Positions 16,757 through 25,094 of a stretch of DNA of 33,615 nucleotides are shown here, one piece after another. The stretch lies in contig JBKBUN010000013.1 in the NCBI GenBank assembly GCA_046289925.1, positions 1 to 33,615 on the forward strand, written 5' to 3'. The notes beneath the pieces were generated by a model, which was given only the letters and a program-made list of their open reading frames with translations, was not told the origin of the DNA and ran no database searches. This DNA comes from Acidovorax_G sp046289925 (GTDB taxonomy: Bacteria; Pseudomonadota; Gammaproteobacteria; Burkholderiales; Burkholderiaceae_C). Numbering within the stretch: the first letter of the stretch is position 1; the number at the start of each line of letters is the position of its first letter. The position numbers and the translations under genes were made by a program.

Positions 16757-17935
16757 ATGGAAGACATCGTCATCGTTTCCGCTGTCCGCACTGCCATTGG
16801 CAAGTTCGGTGGCTCGCTCGCCAAGACCCCGGCCACCGAGTTGGGCAGCATCGTGATCCGTGAGGCCATCGCGCGTGCGGGCGTTCAGGCCGACCAGGTC
16901 GGCGAGGTCATCATGGGCCAGGTGCTGGCGGCCGGCTGTGGCCAGAATCCGGCACGCCAGGCCATGATGAAGGCGGGCGTTGCCAAAGAAACCCCCGCGC
17001 TGACCATCAACGCCGTGTGCGGCTCGGGCCTGAAGGCCGTGATGCTGGCCGCCCAAGCCGTGGCCACTGGAGACAGCGACATCGTGGTGGCGGGTGGGCA
17101 AGAGAACATGAGCCTGGCCCCCCACGTGCTCAATGGTTCGCGCGAGGGCCAGCGCATGGGCGACTGGAAGATGGTGGACTCGATGATTGTGGATGGCCTC
17201 TGGGACGTCTATCACCAATACCACATGGGGATCACCGCCGAAAACGTGGCGAAGCAGTACGGCATTACCCGCGAGATGCAGGACGCGCTGGCACTGGCCA
17301 GCCAGCAAAAGGCCGCTGCTGCGCAGGATGCCGGTCGTTTTGCTGACGAGATCGTGGGCGTGAGCCTGCCGCAGAAGAAGGGCGACCCCATCCTCTTCAA
17401 CGCCGACGAATACCTGAACCGCAAGACCAATGCCGAAGCCTTAGCAGGCCTGCGGCCGGCGTTCGACAAGGCCGGTTCGGTCACCGCTGGCAATGCATCG
17501 GGCATCAACGATGGTGCCGCCGCAGTGGTGGTCATGTCAGCCAAGCGGGCGGCGGCGCTGGGCCTTCAGCCGCTCGCACGCATCGCAGCTTTTGCAACGA
17601 GTGGCCTTGACCCCGCCATCATGGGCATGGGCCCGGTGTCGGCGTCTCGCAAGGCGTTGCAGCGCGCTGGCTGGAACGCCGCAGATGTGGACCTGTTCGA
17701 GCTGAACGAGGCCTTTGCTGCCCAAGCCTGTGCCGTGAACCAGGAATTGGGCATCGACCCGACCAAGGTCAACGTCAACGGTGGGGCTATCGCCCTCGGC
17801 CACCCGATCGGGGCGTCGGGCTGTCGCGTGCTGGTCACCCTGCTGCACGAAATGCAGCGCCGCAATGCGCACAAGGGACTTGCGGCGCTGTGCATCGGAG
17901 GCGGCATGGGGGTTTCACTTGCGGTGGAGCGCTGA
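16757..17935 (+). CDS. phaA: Acetyl-CoA acetyltransferase (beta-ketothiolase) PhaA
   Basis: A 392-residue thiolase condensing two acetyl-CoA to acetoacetyl-CoA, the first step of PHB synthesis. The acyl-enzyme cysteine lies in NAVCGSGLKAV (about residue 89). Other motifs are GGQENMS, NASGINDGAAAVV, NEAFAAQ, the histidine motif GGAIALGHPIGASG, and the C-terminal catalytic CIGGGMG. Its length is the family norm. The ATG at 16757 has AAGGAAG ahead. A GTG five codons upstream is in frame but would put the ribosome binding site inside the gene. The next intact gene, phaB, lies 827 bp downstream, separated by an EAL-domain pseudogene, so the cluster is not the compact phaCAB operon known from Cupriavidus. 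Confidence 0.96.
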   Translation: MEDIVIVSAVRTAIGKFGGSLAKTPATELGSIVIREAIARAGVQADQVGEVIMGQVLAAGCGQNPARQAMMKAGVAKETPALTINAVCGSGLKAVMLAAQAVATGDSDIVVAGGQENMSLAPHVLNGSREGQRMGDWKMVDSMIVDGLWDVYHQYHMGITAENVAKQYGITREMQDALALASQQKAAAAQDAGRFADEIVGVSLPQKKGDPILFNADEYLNRKTNAEALAGLRPAFDKAGSVTAGNASGINDGAAAVVVMSAKRAAALGLQPLARIAAFATSGLDPAIMGMGPVSASRKALQRAGWNAADVDLFELNEAFAAQACAVNQELGIDPTKVNVNGGAIALGHPIGASGCRVLVTLLHEMQRRNAHKGLAALCIGGGMGVSLAVER

Positions 17936-18027
17936 TCCGCCACGCCATTGGAACGCAGTGGTTCGCCATGCGCGCAGGAACAGCCGTGTGTCCGAAACAC
18001 TTATGGGCGCGCAGATAGCCTACGCAG

Positions 18028-18638
18028 TTGGGCTTGATCGCTGTCAGTTTGTCTCACTGGGCTACCAGGGCTGGGCAACGGCTGCTGTTGTTCGAACTCT
18101 CGATGGCGTTTCGGCCCATCATGGATTTGCGCCAGGATCGGCCGTTTGCCTGCAAGGCCATGGTGCGTGGAACCGGGCTGAACCTGCATACAGGCCACCA
18201 TGCAGGCTGCGCACAGCTTTGAGTTTTCGCACCACTGGATCATGTTCGAAATGACGGAAGGCGCACAACCGACCAATGGCGCGTACCTGCGGTCTATCTG
18301 TTGACAAGTAGCATCGGCAAGGACTGATGGCGGCCATCGACGACTTCGGTGTTGGCTGAGCATGCCGACACAGTTCCAGCCGCACTTGCTCAACATTGGC
18401 ATGGAACTCATCTGCAACGTGCACAAAGCCCCTATCCGGAAGGCCATCGTGGCCGGCATCGCGCTCGTATGCCAGCGCTTGAACATCGACCTGGTGGCAG
18501 AGGGCGTGGAAACCCAAGCGGAACCGAGCTACCTACTTGAGTCCGTTGGGCCTCGACCTGCAGCAAGGCTGCCTTTTCGCCTGTCCGGCTTGGGAATCGC
18601 TCTCCTTGGCCACCATGCACTCCCGATCGGCATCGTGA
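18028..18638 (+). pseudogene. Decayed EAL-domain (c-di-GMP phosphodiesterase-like) gene
   Basis: Fragments of one EAL domain lie in order but in different frames. FELSMAFRPIMDLRQDRPFA, then CKAMVRG, is in the frame of 18091. CIQATMQAAHSFEF, then IMFEMTEG, is in the frame of 18185. VDK-stop-HRQGLMAAIDDFGVG-stop is in the frame of 18300, with stops at 18309 and 18357. MPTQFQPHLLNIGMELI through AIVAGIALVCQRL, IDLVAEGVETQAE and LESVG is in the frame of 18362. LDLQQGCLFACPAWESL is in the frame of 18552, ending at 18638. The EAL signature itself reads KAM, so the catalytic glutamate is lost. Roughly 80-100 residues are missing between the first two fragments, including the expected Asn motif. No start codon can be assigned. 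The remaining bases of the phaA-phaB gap (17936-18027 and 18639-18762) hold no gene I can support. Confidence 0.85.
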
Positions 18639-18705
18639 GGCTGATAGGCCATTCCCTTGTGGGAAGCGCCCCAATAGGCGCTGTCAGTGTTTTCCTCCAC
18701 GAAAC

Positions 18706-18721
18706 TGGCACATTTCTTGGG
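18706..18721 (+). promoter_or_regulatory. Possible sigma-54-type -24/-12 element before phaB
   Basis: TGGCAC, five bases, then TTGG matches the spacing of the sigma-54 consensus (TGGCAC-N5-TTGC) but has G in place of the normally invariant C of the -12 element. It lies about 42 bp before the phaB start. It may be chance; phaB does need its own promoter if the pseudogene region stops read-through. Confidence 0.2.
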
Positions 18722-18762
18722 TAGAGTGGATCTTGGCAGTTCCACCAACAAGGAGAAATGAG

Positions 18763-19500
18763 ATGAGCCAAAAAGTAGCGTATGTGACTGGGGGTATGGG
18801 CGGTATTGGCACTGCCATTTGCCAGCGTCTGCACCGGGAGGGATTCAAGGTGATTGCCGGCTGTGGCCCGACTCGTGACCATGCCAAGTGGCTGGCTGAA
18901 CAGAAGGCCCTGGGATTTACCTTCTATGCGTCGGTGGGCAACGTGGGCGATTGGGACTCCACTGTTGAAGCCTTCAGCAAGGCCAAGGCGGAGCACGGCA
19001 GCATCGATGTGCTGGTCAACAACGCCGGTATCACCCGTGACCGTATGTTCATCAAGATGACCCGCGAAGACTGGGATGCGGTCATTGAAACCAATCTCAA
19101 CAGCATGTTCAACGTCACCAAACAGGTGGTGGGCGACATGGTCGAAAAGGGCTGGGGCCGGATCATCAACATCTCCAGCGTGAACGGCGAAAAAGGCCAG
19201 GCGGGGCAGACCAATTACTCGGCAGCCAAGGCCGGTATGCACGGTTTCACGATGGCGTTGGCCCAGGAGTTGGCCAGCAAGGGCGTGACGGTGAATACGG
19301 TGAGTCCGGGTTATATCGGCACCGATATGGTGCGTGCGATTCGCCCGGACGTGTTGGAGAAAATCGTGGCCACGGTACCCGTCAAGCGCCTCGGCGAGCC
19401 GAGCGAGATTGCGTCGATCATCGCGTGGTTGGCCTCGGATGAAAGCGGCTATTCCACCGGCGCAGATTTCTCGGTCAACGGGGGCCTGCACATGGGTTGA
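18763..19500 (+). CDS. phaB: Acetoacetyl-CoA reductase PhaB
   Basis: A 245-residue short-chain dehydrogenase that reduces acetoacetyl-CoA to (R)-3-hydroxybutyryl-CoA with NADPH, supplying PhaC. The cofactor loop is TGGMGGIG near the N-terminus. NNAGITRD follows, then the catalytic Ser (NISSVNG) and YSAAK with Tyr and Lys, and SPGYIGTDM. The end GGLHMG is typical of PhaB. The start is the ATG at 18763 with AGGAGA ahead; the frame is open to 18733, but those codons have no family character. It follows the decayed EAL gene and ends just before a strong terminator. Confidence 0.96.
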   Translation: MSQKVAYVTGGMGGIGTAICQRLHREGFKVIAGCGPTRDHAKWLAEQKALGFTFYASVGNVGDWDSTVEAFSKAKAEHGSIDVLVNNAGITRDRMFIKMTREDWDAVIETNLNSMFNVTKQVVGDMVEKGWGRIINISSVNGEKGQAGQTNYSAAKAGMHGFTMALAQELASKGVTVNTVSPGYIGTDMVRAIRPDVLEKIVATVPVKRLGEPSEIASIIAWLASDESGYSTGADFSVNGGLHMG

Positions 19501-19510
19501 TGCCTGGGTG

Positions 19511-19550
19511 CCCATCAAAGAACCCCGCCAAGGCGGGGTTTTTTGATGGG
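19511..19550. terminator. Strong hairpin terminator after phaB
   Basis: CCCATCAAAGAACCCCGCC (19511-19529) pairs with GGCGGGGTTTTTTGATGGG (19532-19550) around a 2-nt AA spacer, with one G-U mismatch in 19 positions. The GC-rich core followed by six T makes a clear rho-independent terminator 11 bp after phaB. The A/T-rich outer stem means it could also stop transcription arriving from the yheS side. Confidence 0.9.
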
Positions 19551-19621
19551 ATGTGCACCGCAGGCGCAGACGTCAGAGCAGAGAGGGCAGAAGAACGGGC
19601 TATGCAGCCCGGGCGCCGGGA

Positions 19622-19696
19622 TCAGCAGCGAGTCGGGGCGCGCTTGCGGTCACGTTCGTCTTCAGGCCAAAGCGACAGGATGGGGGTGGTGTTCAT
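19622..19696 (-). CDS. Candidate 24-residue small protein
   Basis: A short ORF reading MNTTPILSLWPEDERDRKRA and ending PTRC. It has a strong ribosome binding site (TGAGGAGC seven bases ahead of the ATG), better than those of most large genes here. It lies 114 bp downstream of the yheS stop on the same strand and before the phaB terminator, so it could be the last gene of the dap-yheS transcript or have its own promoter. It is highly charged, without a membrane segment. I recognise no family. The flanking bases 19551-19621 and 19697-19810 hold nothing else I can support. Confidence 0.4.
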   Translation of the reverse strand: MNTTPILSLWPEDERDRKRAPTRC

Positions 19697-19810
19697 GGAT
19701 TTGCTCCTCAGATAAGAACCCAACGCACCAGCCTGGGGCCGCGTTGACAAGCATGCACCAAAATTTTTTGAGCGGTTTGGAATCTGGGATGTCAGCGGTT
19801 CCAACACGGA

Positions 19811-21766
19811 TCAAAGCGACTGCAACTGCTCAGATAGTTCGAGCCAGCGCTCTTCCAACTGTTGCACCTCGTCCGTCAGAGCCTTGAGACGCCGGCCGAC
19901 ATCTGCAATATCGGCCGGAGCTAGTCTTTCCATCAAGCGGTTTTCCAAGCCCGTTCGCTCGCAAGAGAGGGCCGACAGTCGCTCTTCCACCTGCGCGAGT
20001 TCCTTTTTGAGTGGGCGCTGCCGCTGTGCCAGCTCCTGGCGGGCCGCGGCGTCGACGCGCCTTTGCTCGCGAGGATCACGGGTCGGCGGCATTTCAGGGG
20101 CGACCTCGTCTGGAGCGGGGGAAGTAGAGACCGAGCGGGCGTTCTCGCGCGTCCGCCGGGCTTCTTCCAAGAGGTAGCTTTGGTATTCGTCCAGATCGCC
20201 GTCGAACGGTCCGACCACTCCCCGACCGACCAGCCAAAATTCATCGCAAACCGAGCGCAACAACGCGCGATCGTGGCTTACCAGCAGCACCGTGCCCTCG
20301 AACTCATTGAGGGCGACGGCAAGTGCCTCGCGGGTGCTGAGGTCCAAGTGGTTCGTGGGCTCGTCCAGCAACAACAGATTGGGGCGTTGCCAGACGATCA
20401 TGGCCAGCACGAGGCGGGCTTTCTCGCCGCCGCTCATGGTGCCAACCGCCTGCTGCACCATATCGCCAGTGAACTGAAACGTTCCGAGGAAGTTGCGCAG
20501 ATCCTGCTCGCGCGTGGGCATCGCATGACCTGCATTGGTTTCTTTGGCCAGTCGGATCATGTGGCCCAGTGGCGAGTCGTCCGGGCGGAGCACATCGAGT
20601 TCCTGTTGTGCGAAGTATCCGATCGACAACCCCTTGCCTTCGGTCACCGTACCCGAGAGCGCCGAAAGCGTTCCCGCGATGGTTTTGACGAGCGTGGATT
20701 TGCCCTGTCCGTTAGCGCCCAGGATGCCGATGCGTTGCCCTGCCAGCACGGAGCGGCTGACGCCGTGAAGGATGGGAAGCGGCTGGCCATCGGAGTCGCG
20801 GTAGCCTAAGGTGGCGTCCGTGATCGTGAGCATCGGATTGGGCAGGTTCAACGGCTCACGGAACTCGAACGTGAACTCGGCTGCCGCCAGCACCGGCGCG
20901 ATGCGCTCCATGCGTTCCAGTGCTTTGACGCGGCTTTGCGCCTGGCGTGCTTTGGTGGCTTTGGCCTTGAAGCGGTCGATGAATTTCTGCAGGTGGGCGA
21001 TCTTGTCCTGCTGTCGCTCGTAGCTGGCTTGCTGAAGTTCGAGTTGTTGCGCACGCAGCTCCTCGAACCGGCTGTAGTTGCCACCGTAACGTGTGAGCTG
21101 TGCATTTTCGATCAGCAGGGTGACCTGTGTGACGCTGTCCAGGAACTCGCGGTCGTGGCTGATTACCAGCAAGGTGCCTTCGTAGCGCTTGAGCCATGAT
21201 TCGAGCCACACGAGCGCGTCAAGGTCCAGGTGATTGGTCGGCTCGTCCAGCAGCAGCAGATCGCTTGGGCACATCAGCGCTCGCGCAAGCTGAAGTCGCA
21301 TGCGCCAACCACCGGAGAAACTGTTGACAGGGCGCTCCAGTTCCTGCGGCTTGAAGCCCAGGCCCAGCAGCAGGGCCTGGGCACGCGGGACCGCATCGTG
21401 GGCTCCGGCATCGGCCAGATCGGCGTGTGCCTGGGCGATTTGCAGACCATCGCCGGCAGCCTCAGCCTCCGCGAGCCGAGTCTGCGCTTCACCCAGCCGA
21501 GTGTCGCCCTCCAGAACGAACACGGTAGCCGATTGCTCGGTTTGCGGCATGTGCTGCGACACCTGGGCCATCCGCCAGTGCGGCGGAAGGCTGAACTCGC
21601 CGCTGTCTTCGTGCAGGTTGCCATTGAGCAACGCAAACAGCGAAGACTTGCCCGCGCCATTGCGGCCTACCAGACCGACATGCTCGCCCGGGTTGATGAC
21701 GGCACTGACGCCGTTGAGCAGAACCTTGCTGTGGCGTCGCAAGGTCACGTTCTTGAGAAGAATCAT
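19811..21766 (-). CDS. yheS: ABC-F ATPase, YheS type
   Basis: A 651-residue soluble protein with two ABC ATPase domains and no membrane segment. Domain 1 has Walker A GLVGRNGAGKSS, signature FSGGWRMRLQLARAL and LLLLDEPTNHLDLDAL. The linker (YERQQDKIAHLQKFIDRFKA, then KATKARQAQSR) is the ABC-F P-site interaction motif. Domain 2 has GILGANGQGKST, signature MSGGEKARLVLAMIVW and a second LLLLDEPTNHLD. A charged coiled-coil tail (about 560-651) follows. Motifs and length match E. coli YheS (637 residues), whose relatives bind the ribosome E site and rescue stalled translation; the precise role of YheS is less certain. Its ATG overlaps the prmB stop by 4 nt (ATGA), so it is translationally coupled to a ribosomal-protein methyltransferase. 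Confidence 0.93.
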   Translation of the reverse strand: MILLKNVTLRRHSKVLLNGVSAVINPGEHVGLVGRNGAGKSSLFALLNGNLHEDSGEFSLPPHWRMAQVSQHMPQTEQSATVFVLEGDTRLGEAQTRLAEAEAAGDGLQIAQAHADLADAGAHDAVPRAQALLLGLGFKPQELERPVNSFSGGWRMRLQLARALMCPSDLLLLDEPTNHLDLDALVWLESWLKRYEGTLLVISHDREFLDSVTQVTLLIENAQLTRYGGNYSRFEELRAQQLELQQASYERQQDKIAHLQKFIDRFKAKATKARQAQSRVKALERMERIAPVLAAAEFTFEFREPLNLPNPMLTITDATLGYRDSDGQPLPILHGVSRSVLAGQRIGILGANGQGKSTLVKTIAGTLSALSGTVTEGKGLSIGYFAQQELDVLRPDDSPLGHMIRLAKETNAGHAMPTREQDLRNFLGTFQFTGDMVQQAVGTMSGGEKARLVLAMIVWQRPNLLLLDEPTNHLDLSTREALAVALNEFEGTVLLVSHDRALLRSVCDEFWLVGRGVVGPFDGDLDEYQSYLLEEARRTRENARSVSTSPAPDEVAPEMPPTRDPREQRRVDAAARQELAQRQRPLKKELAQVEERLSALSCERTGLENRLMERLAPADIADVGRRLKALTDEVQQLEERWLELSEQLQSL

Positions 21767-22680
21767 GCCGTAGCGAAGAAACGGGTCAGAGCCAGCGACG
21801 TGATCAGTACGACCTGATCGCTGCCTGCGCTGGTGTCCATCCAGAACACCGGCAATCCAGCGAAGGCAGCTTCGAAATGTTCGCGCTCGTGGCCGATCTC
21901 CAGCAGCAATACGCCCGAGGGCGTCAAGGCCCGGGCTGCATCGCGCAGCAGAGGGCGCACAAAGTCCATGCCATCGGTACCTCCTGCCAGGGCTATCGAT
22001 GGTTCGGCTTTGTATTCAGCCGGCAGTGCCGCCATGCTGGCGCTGTTGACATACGGCGGGTTGCACAGGATCAGATCCCAGGGCCCTGCAACGGCAGCCA
22101 TGCCATCCGACTGCACCAAGGCAATACGGTGGTGCAAACCGTGTCGCTCGACGTTGATCTGGGCTACGGCCAGTGCGTCGGGTGAGATGTCGGCACCTGT
22201 CACTTGCACATCAGGCCATACCATCGCAGCCAGCACAGCGAGACTGCCATTGCCTGTGCACAGGTCCAGCACTGCCGTGGTGGCAGGGTCGAGCCACTCG
22301 TCGATGCTTCCGTCCACCAGCAGCTCTGCGATCAGGCTGCGGGGCACGATGACACGCTCATCCACATAAAACGGTACGCCTTGAAGCCAAGCCTCTCGGG
22401 TGAGGTAGGCTGCTGGCTTGCGCGTGCTGATGCGCTCGTCCAGCAGCGCGTCCACCGCCAGGCGCTGCTCGGGCGTTACGGCACGCAGGCCCTCGCCGTC
22501 GGTTCCGAGATCGGTATCCAATGGCAGTCCCAGCCGCCAGAGCACGAGCCAGGCAGCCTCGTCGCGAGCATTGGTCGTGCCATGGCCGAACGACACACCG
22601 GCCGCCTCCAGTCGCTTCGCGGCCATCTCCACCAGTGCGGCAAGGCTCAGTGCCGCATCCTGTGTGTGTGACGGACTCAT
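21763..22680 (-). CDS. prmB: Ribosomal protein L3 N5-glutamine methyltransferase PrmB
   Basis: A 305-residue SAM-dependent methyltransferase that methylates a glutamine of ribosomal protein uL3. An N-terminal helical domain carries RKPAAYLTREAWLQGVPFYV and VIVPRSLIAELL. The Rossmann domain follows with LDLCTGNGSLAVLAA (SAM motif I) and the catalytic NPPY at residues 207-210, then SASMAALPAEYKAEP. The NPPY motif and the PrmB-type N-terminus set it apart from PrmC/HemK. Its start overlaps the dapE stop, and its stop overlaps the yheS start, by 4 nt each. The length fits E. coli PrmB (310). Confidence 0.94.
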   Translation of the reverse strand: MSPSHTQDAALSLAALVEMAAKRLEAAGVSFGHGTTNARDEAAWLVLWRLGLPLDTDLGTDGEGLRAVTPEQRLAVDALLDERISTRKPAAYLTREAWLQGVPFYVDERVIVPRSLIAELLVDGSIDEWLDPATTAVLDLCTGNGSLAVLAAMVWPDVQVTGADISPDALAVAQINVERHGLHHRIALVQSDGMAAVAGPWDLILCNPPYVNSASMAALPAEYKAEPSIALAGGTDGMDFVRPLLRDAARALTPSGVLLLEIGHEREHFEAAFAGLPVFWMDTSAGSDQVVLITSLALTRFFATA

Positions 22681-23855
22681 GCATCCACCCGGGGCTGTTT
22701 GTCTCTGGCCAGAGCGTCGAGTCGATCCACAACACGCCGGTAGATGGCGGTCAGGGGCTCAATGTCCGCCAGGGCAATGTGTTCGTCTACCTTGTGGATG
22801 CTGGCATTGGGAGGTCCGAGTTCCACTACCTGCGGGCACACCTGGGCAATGAACCGGCCATCGCTGGTGCCGCCCGTGGTCGAGAGTTCTGTTTGAAGGC
22901 CCGTCTCGTCGCGGATGGCCTGTGTCACAGCATCCACCAGAGTGCCCGGGCGTGTCAGGAACGGCAGGCCGCCCAGCGTCCACTGCAGGGTGTATTGCAG
23001 TCCATGGCGGTCCAGGATCTCATGCACACGCGCCTGCAATCCATCGGCGGTGGATTCGGTACTGAAGCGGAAGTTGAAGTCCACCACCATCTCTCCAGGG
23101 ATCACATTGGTGGCCCCGGTGCCTGCGTGAATGTTGCTGATCTGCCAACTGGTGGGCGGGAAGAATGGATTGCCCGCATCCCAGGTGGTAGCGGCCAACT
23201 CGGCCAGCGCCGGAAGGGCCTGGTGGATGGGGTTGCGCGCCAATTGCGGGTAGGCGATGTGGCCCTGAATGCCCTGCACCGTCAGGCGACCGCTGAGTGT
23301 GCCGCGTCGACCATTCTTGATCATGTCGCCCGTGCGCTGCACCGACGTCGGCTCGCCTACGATGCAATAGTCCAGCCGTTGGCCGCGCGCACGAAGATGC
23401 TCGACGACCACACGCGTACCGTCCACCGATGGGCCCTCCTCATCGCTGGTGAGAAGCAGGGCCAGACCCAGCGCCGGGTCAGGACGCTTAGCAAGAAACT
23501 GCTCCAATGCGACCACGAATGCCGCAATCGAGACCTTCATGTCGCTCGCGCCGCGGCCATAAAGCTTTCCGTCGCGGTGCGTGGGCACGAAGGGGTCGCT
23601 GGTCCAGCGCTCGCGTGGGCCCGTGGGCACGACATCGGTGTGGCCTGCAAATACGAGCACTGGCGCCTGCGGCGATGGCAAGCGTGTGGCCCACAGGTTG
23701 CTGACGCGGAAATTCTCCGGGCCACTGTCAAGGCGCTCGCAGGTAAAGCCCAGGGTCGTGAGGCGGGTTGTGAGCAGATCAAGGCAGCCGGCATCGTCCG
23801 GCGTGACCGAGGGCAGGCCGATCAGTTGTTCGGCCAGAAGCAGGGTGGGGGACAT
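22677..23855 (-). CDS. dapE: Succinyl-diaminopimelate desuccinylase DapE
   Basis: A 392-residue di-zinc M20 peptidase-family enzyme that removes succinate from N-succinyl-LL-diaminopimelate in the lysine/peptidoglycan pathway. Metal and catalytic residues are visible: H72 and D74 (AGHTDVVP), D105 (GRGASDMK), the E139-E140 pair (TSDEEGPS) and the C-terminal histidine in NASIHKVDEHI. SYLIVGEP-like YCIVGEPTS and the GGTSDGRF motif complete the family pattern. It lies 32 bp after pilU and overlaps prmB by 4 nt. Together with dapC and dapD upstream it gives three successive steps of the succinylase branch. Comparable length to E. coli DapE (375). Confidence 0.96.
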   Translation of the reverse strand: MSPTLLLAEQLIGLPSVTPDDAGCLDLLTTRLTTLGFTCERLDSGPENFRVSNLWATRLPSPQAPVLVFAGHTDVVPTGPRERWTSDPFVPTHRDGKLYGRGASDMKVSIAAFVVALEQFLAKRPDPALGLALLLTSDEEGPSVDGTRVVVEHLRARGQRLDYCIVGEPTSVQRTGDMIKNGRRGTLSGRLTVQGIQGHIAYPQLARNPIHQALPALAELAATTWDAGNPFFPPTSWQISNIHAGTGATNVIPGEMVVDFNFRFSTESTADGLQARVHEILDRHGLQYTLQWTLGGLPFLTRPGTLVDAVTQAIRDETGLQTELSTTGGTSDGRFIAQVCPQVVELGPPNASIHKVDEHIALADIEPLTAIYRRVVDRLDALARDKQPRVDA

Positions 23856-23887
23856 CTAGAAAACAGGGTGGACCGGGTGTGCCAAGG

Positions 23888-25051
23888 TCAGCCCGCAGGT
23901 TTGACGTCTAGCACGATCTCGGTGAAAGAGGGTTGGTCGTCCGGTGTCTCGGCGGCTTCTTTCTGCGCTCGGGCCGCGTTGGCCGCCAGCGAGAAGTCGT
24001 TTTGCAGCCGCCACATGAGGTTGGTGGGCGAATCGGCGAATGCCAGGCCTTCCTTTCGGTCGATCTTGCCGTCCACAATGAGCTTGGCCAGCGCCTCTTC
24101 AAACGTCTGAGAGCCTTCGGCCATGGACTTTTCCATGGCGTCACGCACTCCCGAGAAGTCGCCCTTCTCGATCAGGTCCGCGACCAGCTTGGTGTTGAGC
24201 ATGATCTCCACCGCGGGCACACGCCCCCCGGTGGTGGCGCGCACCAGGCGCTGCGAAACCACGGCCTTGAGCGCCGACGCCAGATCGCCCAACATGGCGG
24301 GGCGCACCTCGACGGGGTAAAAACTCAAAATGCGGTTGAGTGCATGGTAGCTGTTGTTGCCGTGCAAGGTGGCCAGGCACAGATGGCCCGATTGGGCGTA
24401 GGCAATCGCGGCCGACATGGTTTCCCGGTCGCGGATTTCGCCGATCAGGATCACGTCAGGAGCCTGACGCAGTGCGTTCTTCAGCGCCGTTTGCAAGGAT
24501 TGCGTATCAGAACCAATCTCCCGCTGGTTGATGATCGACTTCTTGTTGCGAAACTGATACTCAATGGGATCTTCAATCGTGAGGATGTGCCCGGTCAGTG
24601 TTTCATTGCGGCTGTCGATCATGGACGCCAGGGTGGTGCTCTTGCCCGAGCCCGTCGCACCCACGACCAAAATCAAACCGCGCTTTTCCATGATGAGTTC
24701 GGCCAGCACTGGCGGGAGACCCAGGGAACTGAACTCGGGCACCTGGTGCGAGATGTAGCGCACCACCACGGCGTAGCTGCCGCGCTGGCGCATACCGCTC
24801 ACGCGGAACCGCCCCACGCCCGCAAGAGGCACGCCCATGTTCAGCTCCCCCGTCTCCTCCAGTTCTTCCATCCGGTCTGGTGGCACGATCTCTGCCAGCA
24901 GATTGCGAGGAGCCTCGGGCGGGAGAATCTGGCTGTTGATGGGGATGCACTCGCCGTTGATCTTGATGAGGGCCGGCGCGTTGGCCGACAGATAGACGTC
25001 CGAAGCCTTTTTTTCGGCCATCAGGCGCAGGATGCGTTCCATCGTGCTCAT
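23888..25051 (-). CDS. pilU: Type IV pilus retraction ATPase, PilU type
   Basis: A 387-residue PilT/PilU-family hexameric ATPase that helps power pilus retraction at the inner-membrane base of the pilus. Walker A GATGSGKST is at residues 131-139. The Asp box is LTIEDPIEYQF, Walker B is DVILIGEIRD, and the His box is SGHLCLATLHGNN. The N-terminal PAS-like domain starts MERILRLMAEKKASDVYLS. The longer C-terminal tail (about 345-387) and the sequence RGLILVVGATG resemble PilU more than PilT. No other pilus gene is nearby. It is co-directional with and embedded between dapD (43 bp upstream) and dapE (32 bp downstream), so it is very likely part of the dap transcript. PilT remains a less likely alternative. 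Confidence 0.85.
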   Translation of the reverse strand: MSTMERILRLMAEKKASDVYLSANAPALIKINGECIPINSQILPPEAPRNLLAEIVPPDRMEELEETGELNMGVPLAGVGRFRVSGMRQRGSYAVVVRYISHQVPEFSSLGLPPVLAELIMEKRGLILVVGATGSGKSTTLASMIDSRNETLTGHILTIEDPIEYQFRNKKSIINQREIGSDTQSLQTALKNALRQAPDVILIGEIRDRETMSAAIAYAQSGHLCLATLHGNNSYHALNRILSFYPVEVRPAMLGDLASALKAVVSQRLVRATTGGRVPAVEIMLNTKLVADLIEKGDFSGVRDAMEKSMAEGSQTFEEALAKLIVDGKIDRKEGLAFADSPTNLMWRLQNDFSLAANAARAQKEAAETPDDQPSFTEIVLDVKPAG

Positions 25052-25094
25052 GGGCTCTCCCTCGTGGCAGTGGCGGGGTGTGTCAGAGACAGGC

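Noticed and set aside
22521..24110. 529-codon plus-strand open frame across prmB, dapE and pilU
   Set aside because: It crosses three real minus-strand genes and shows no domain.
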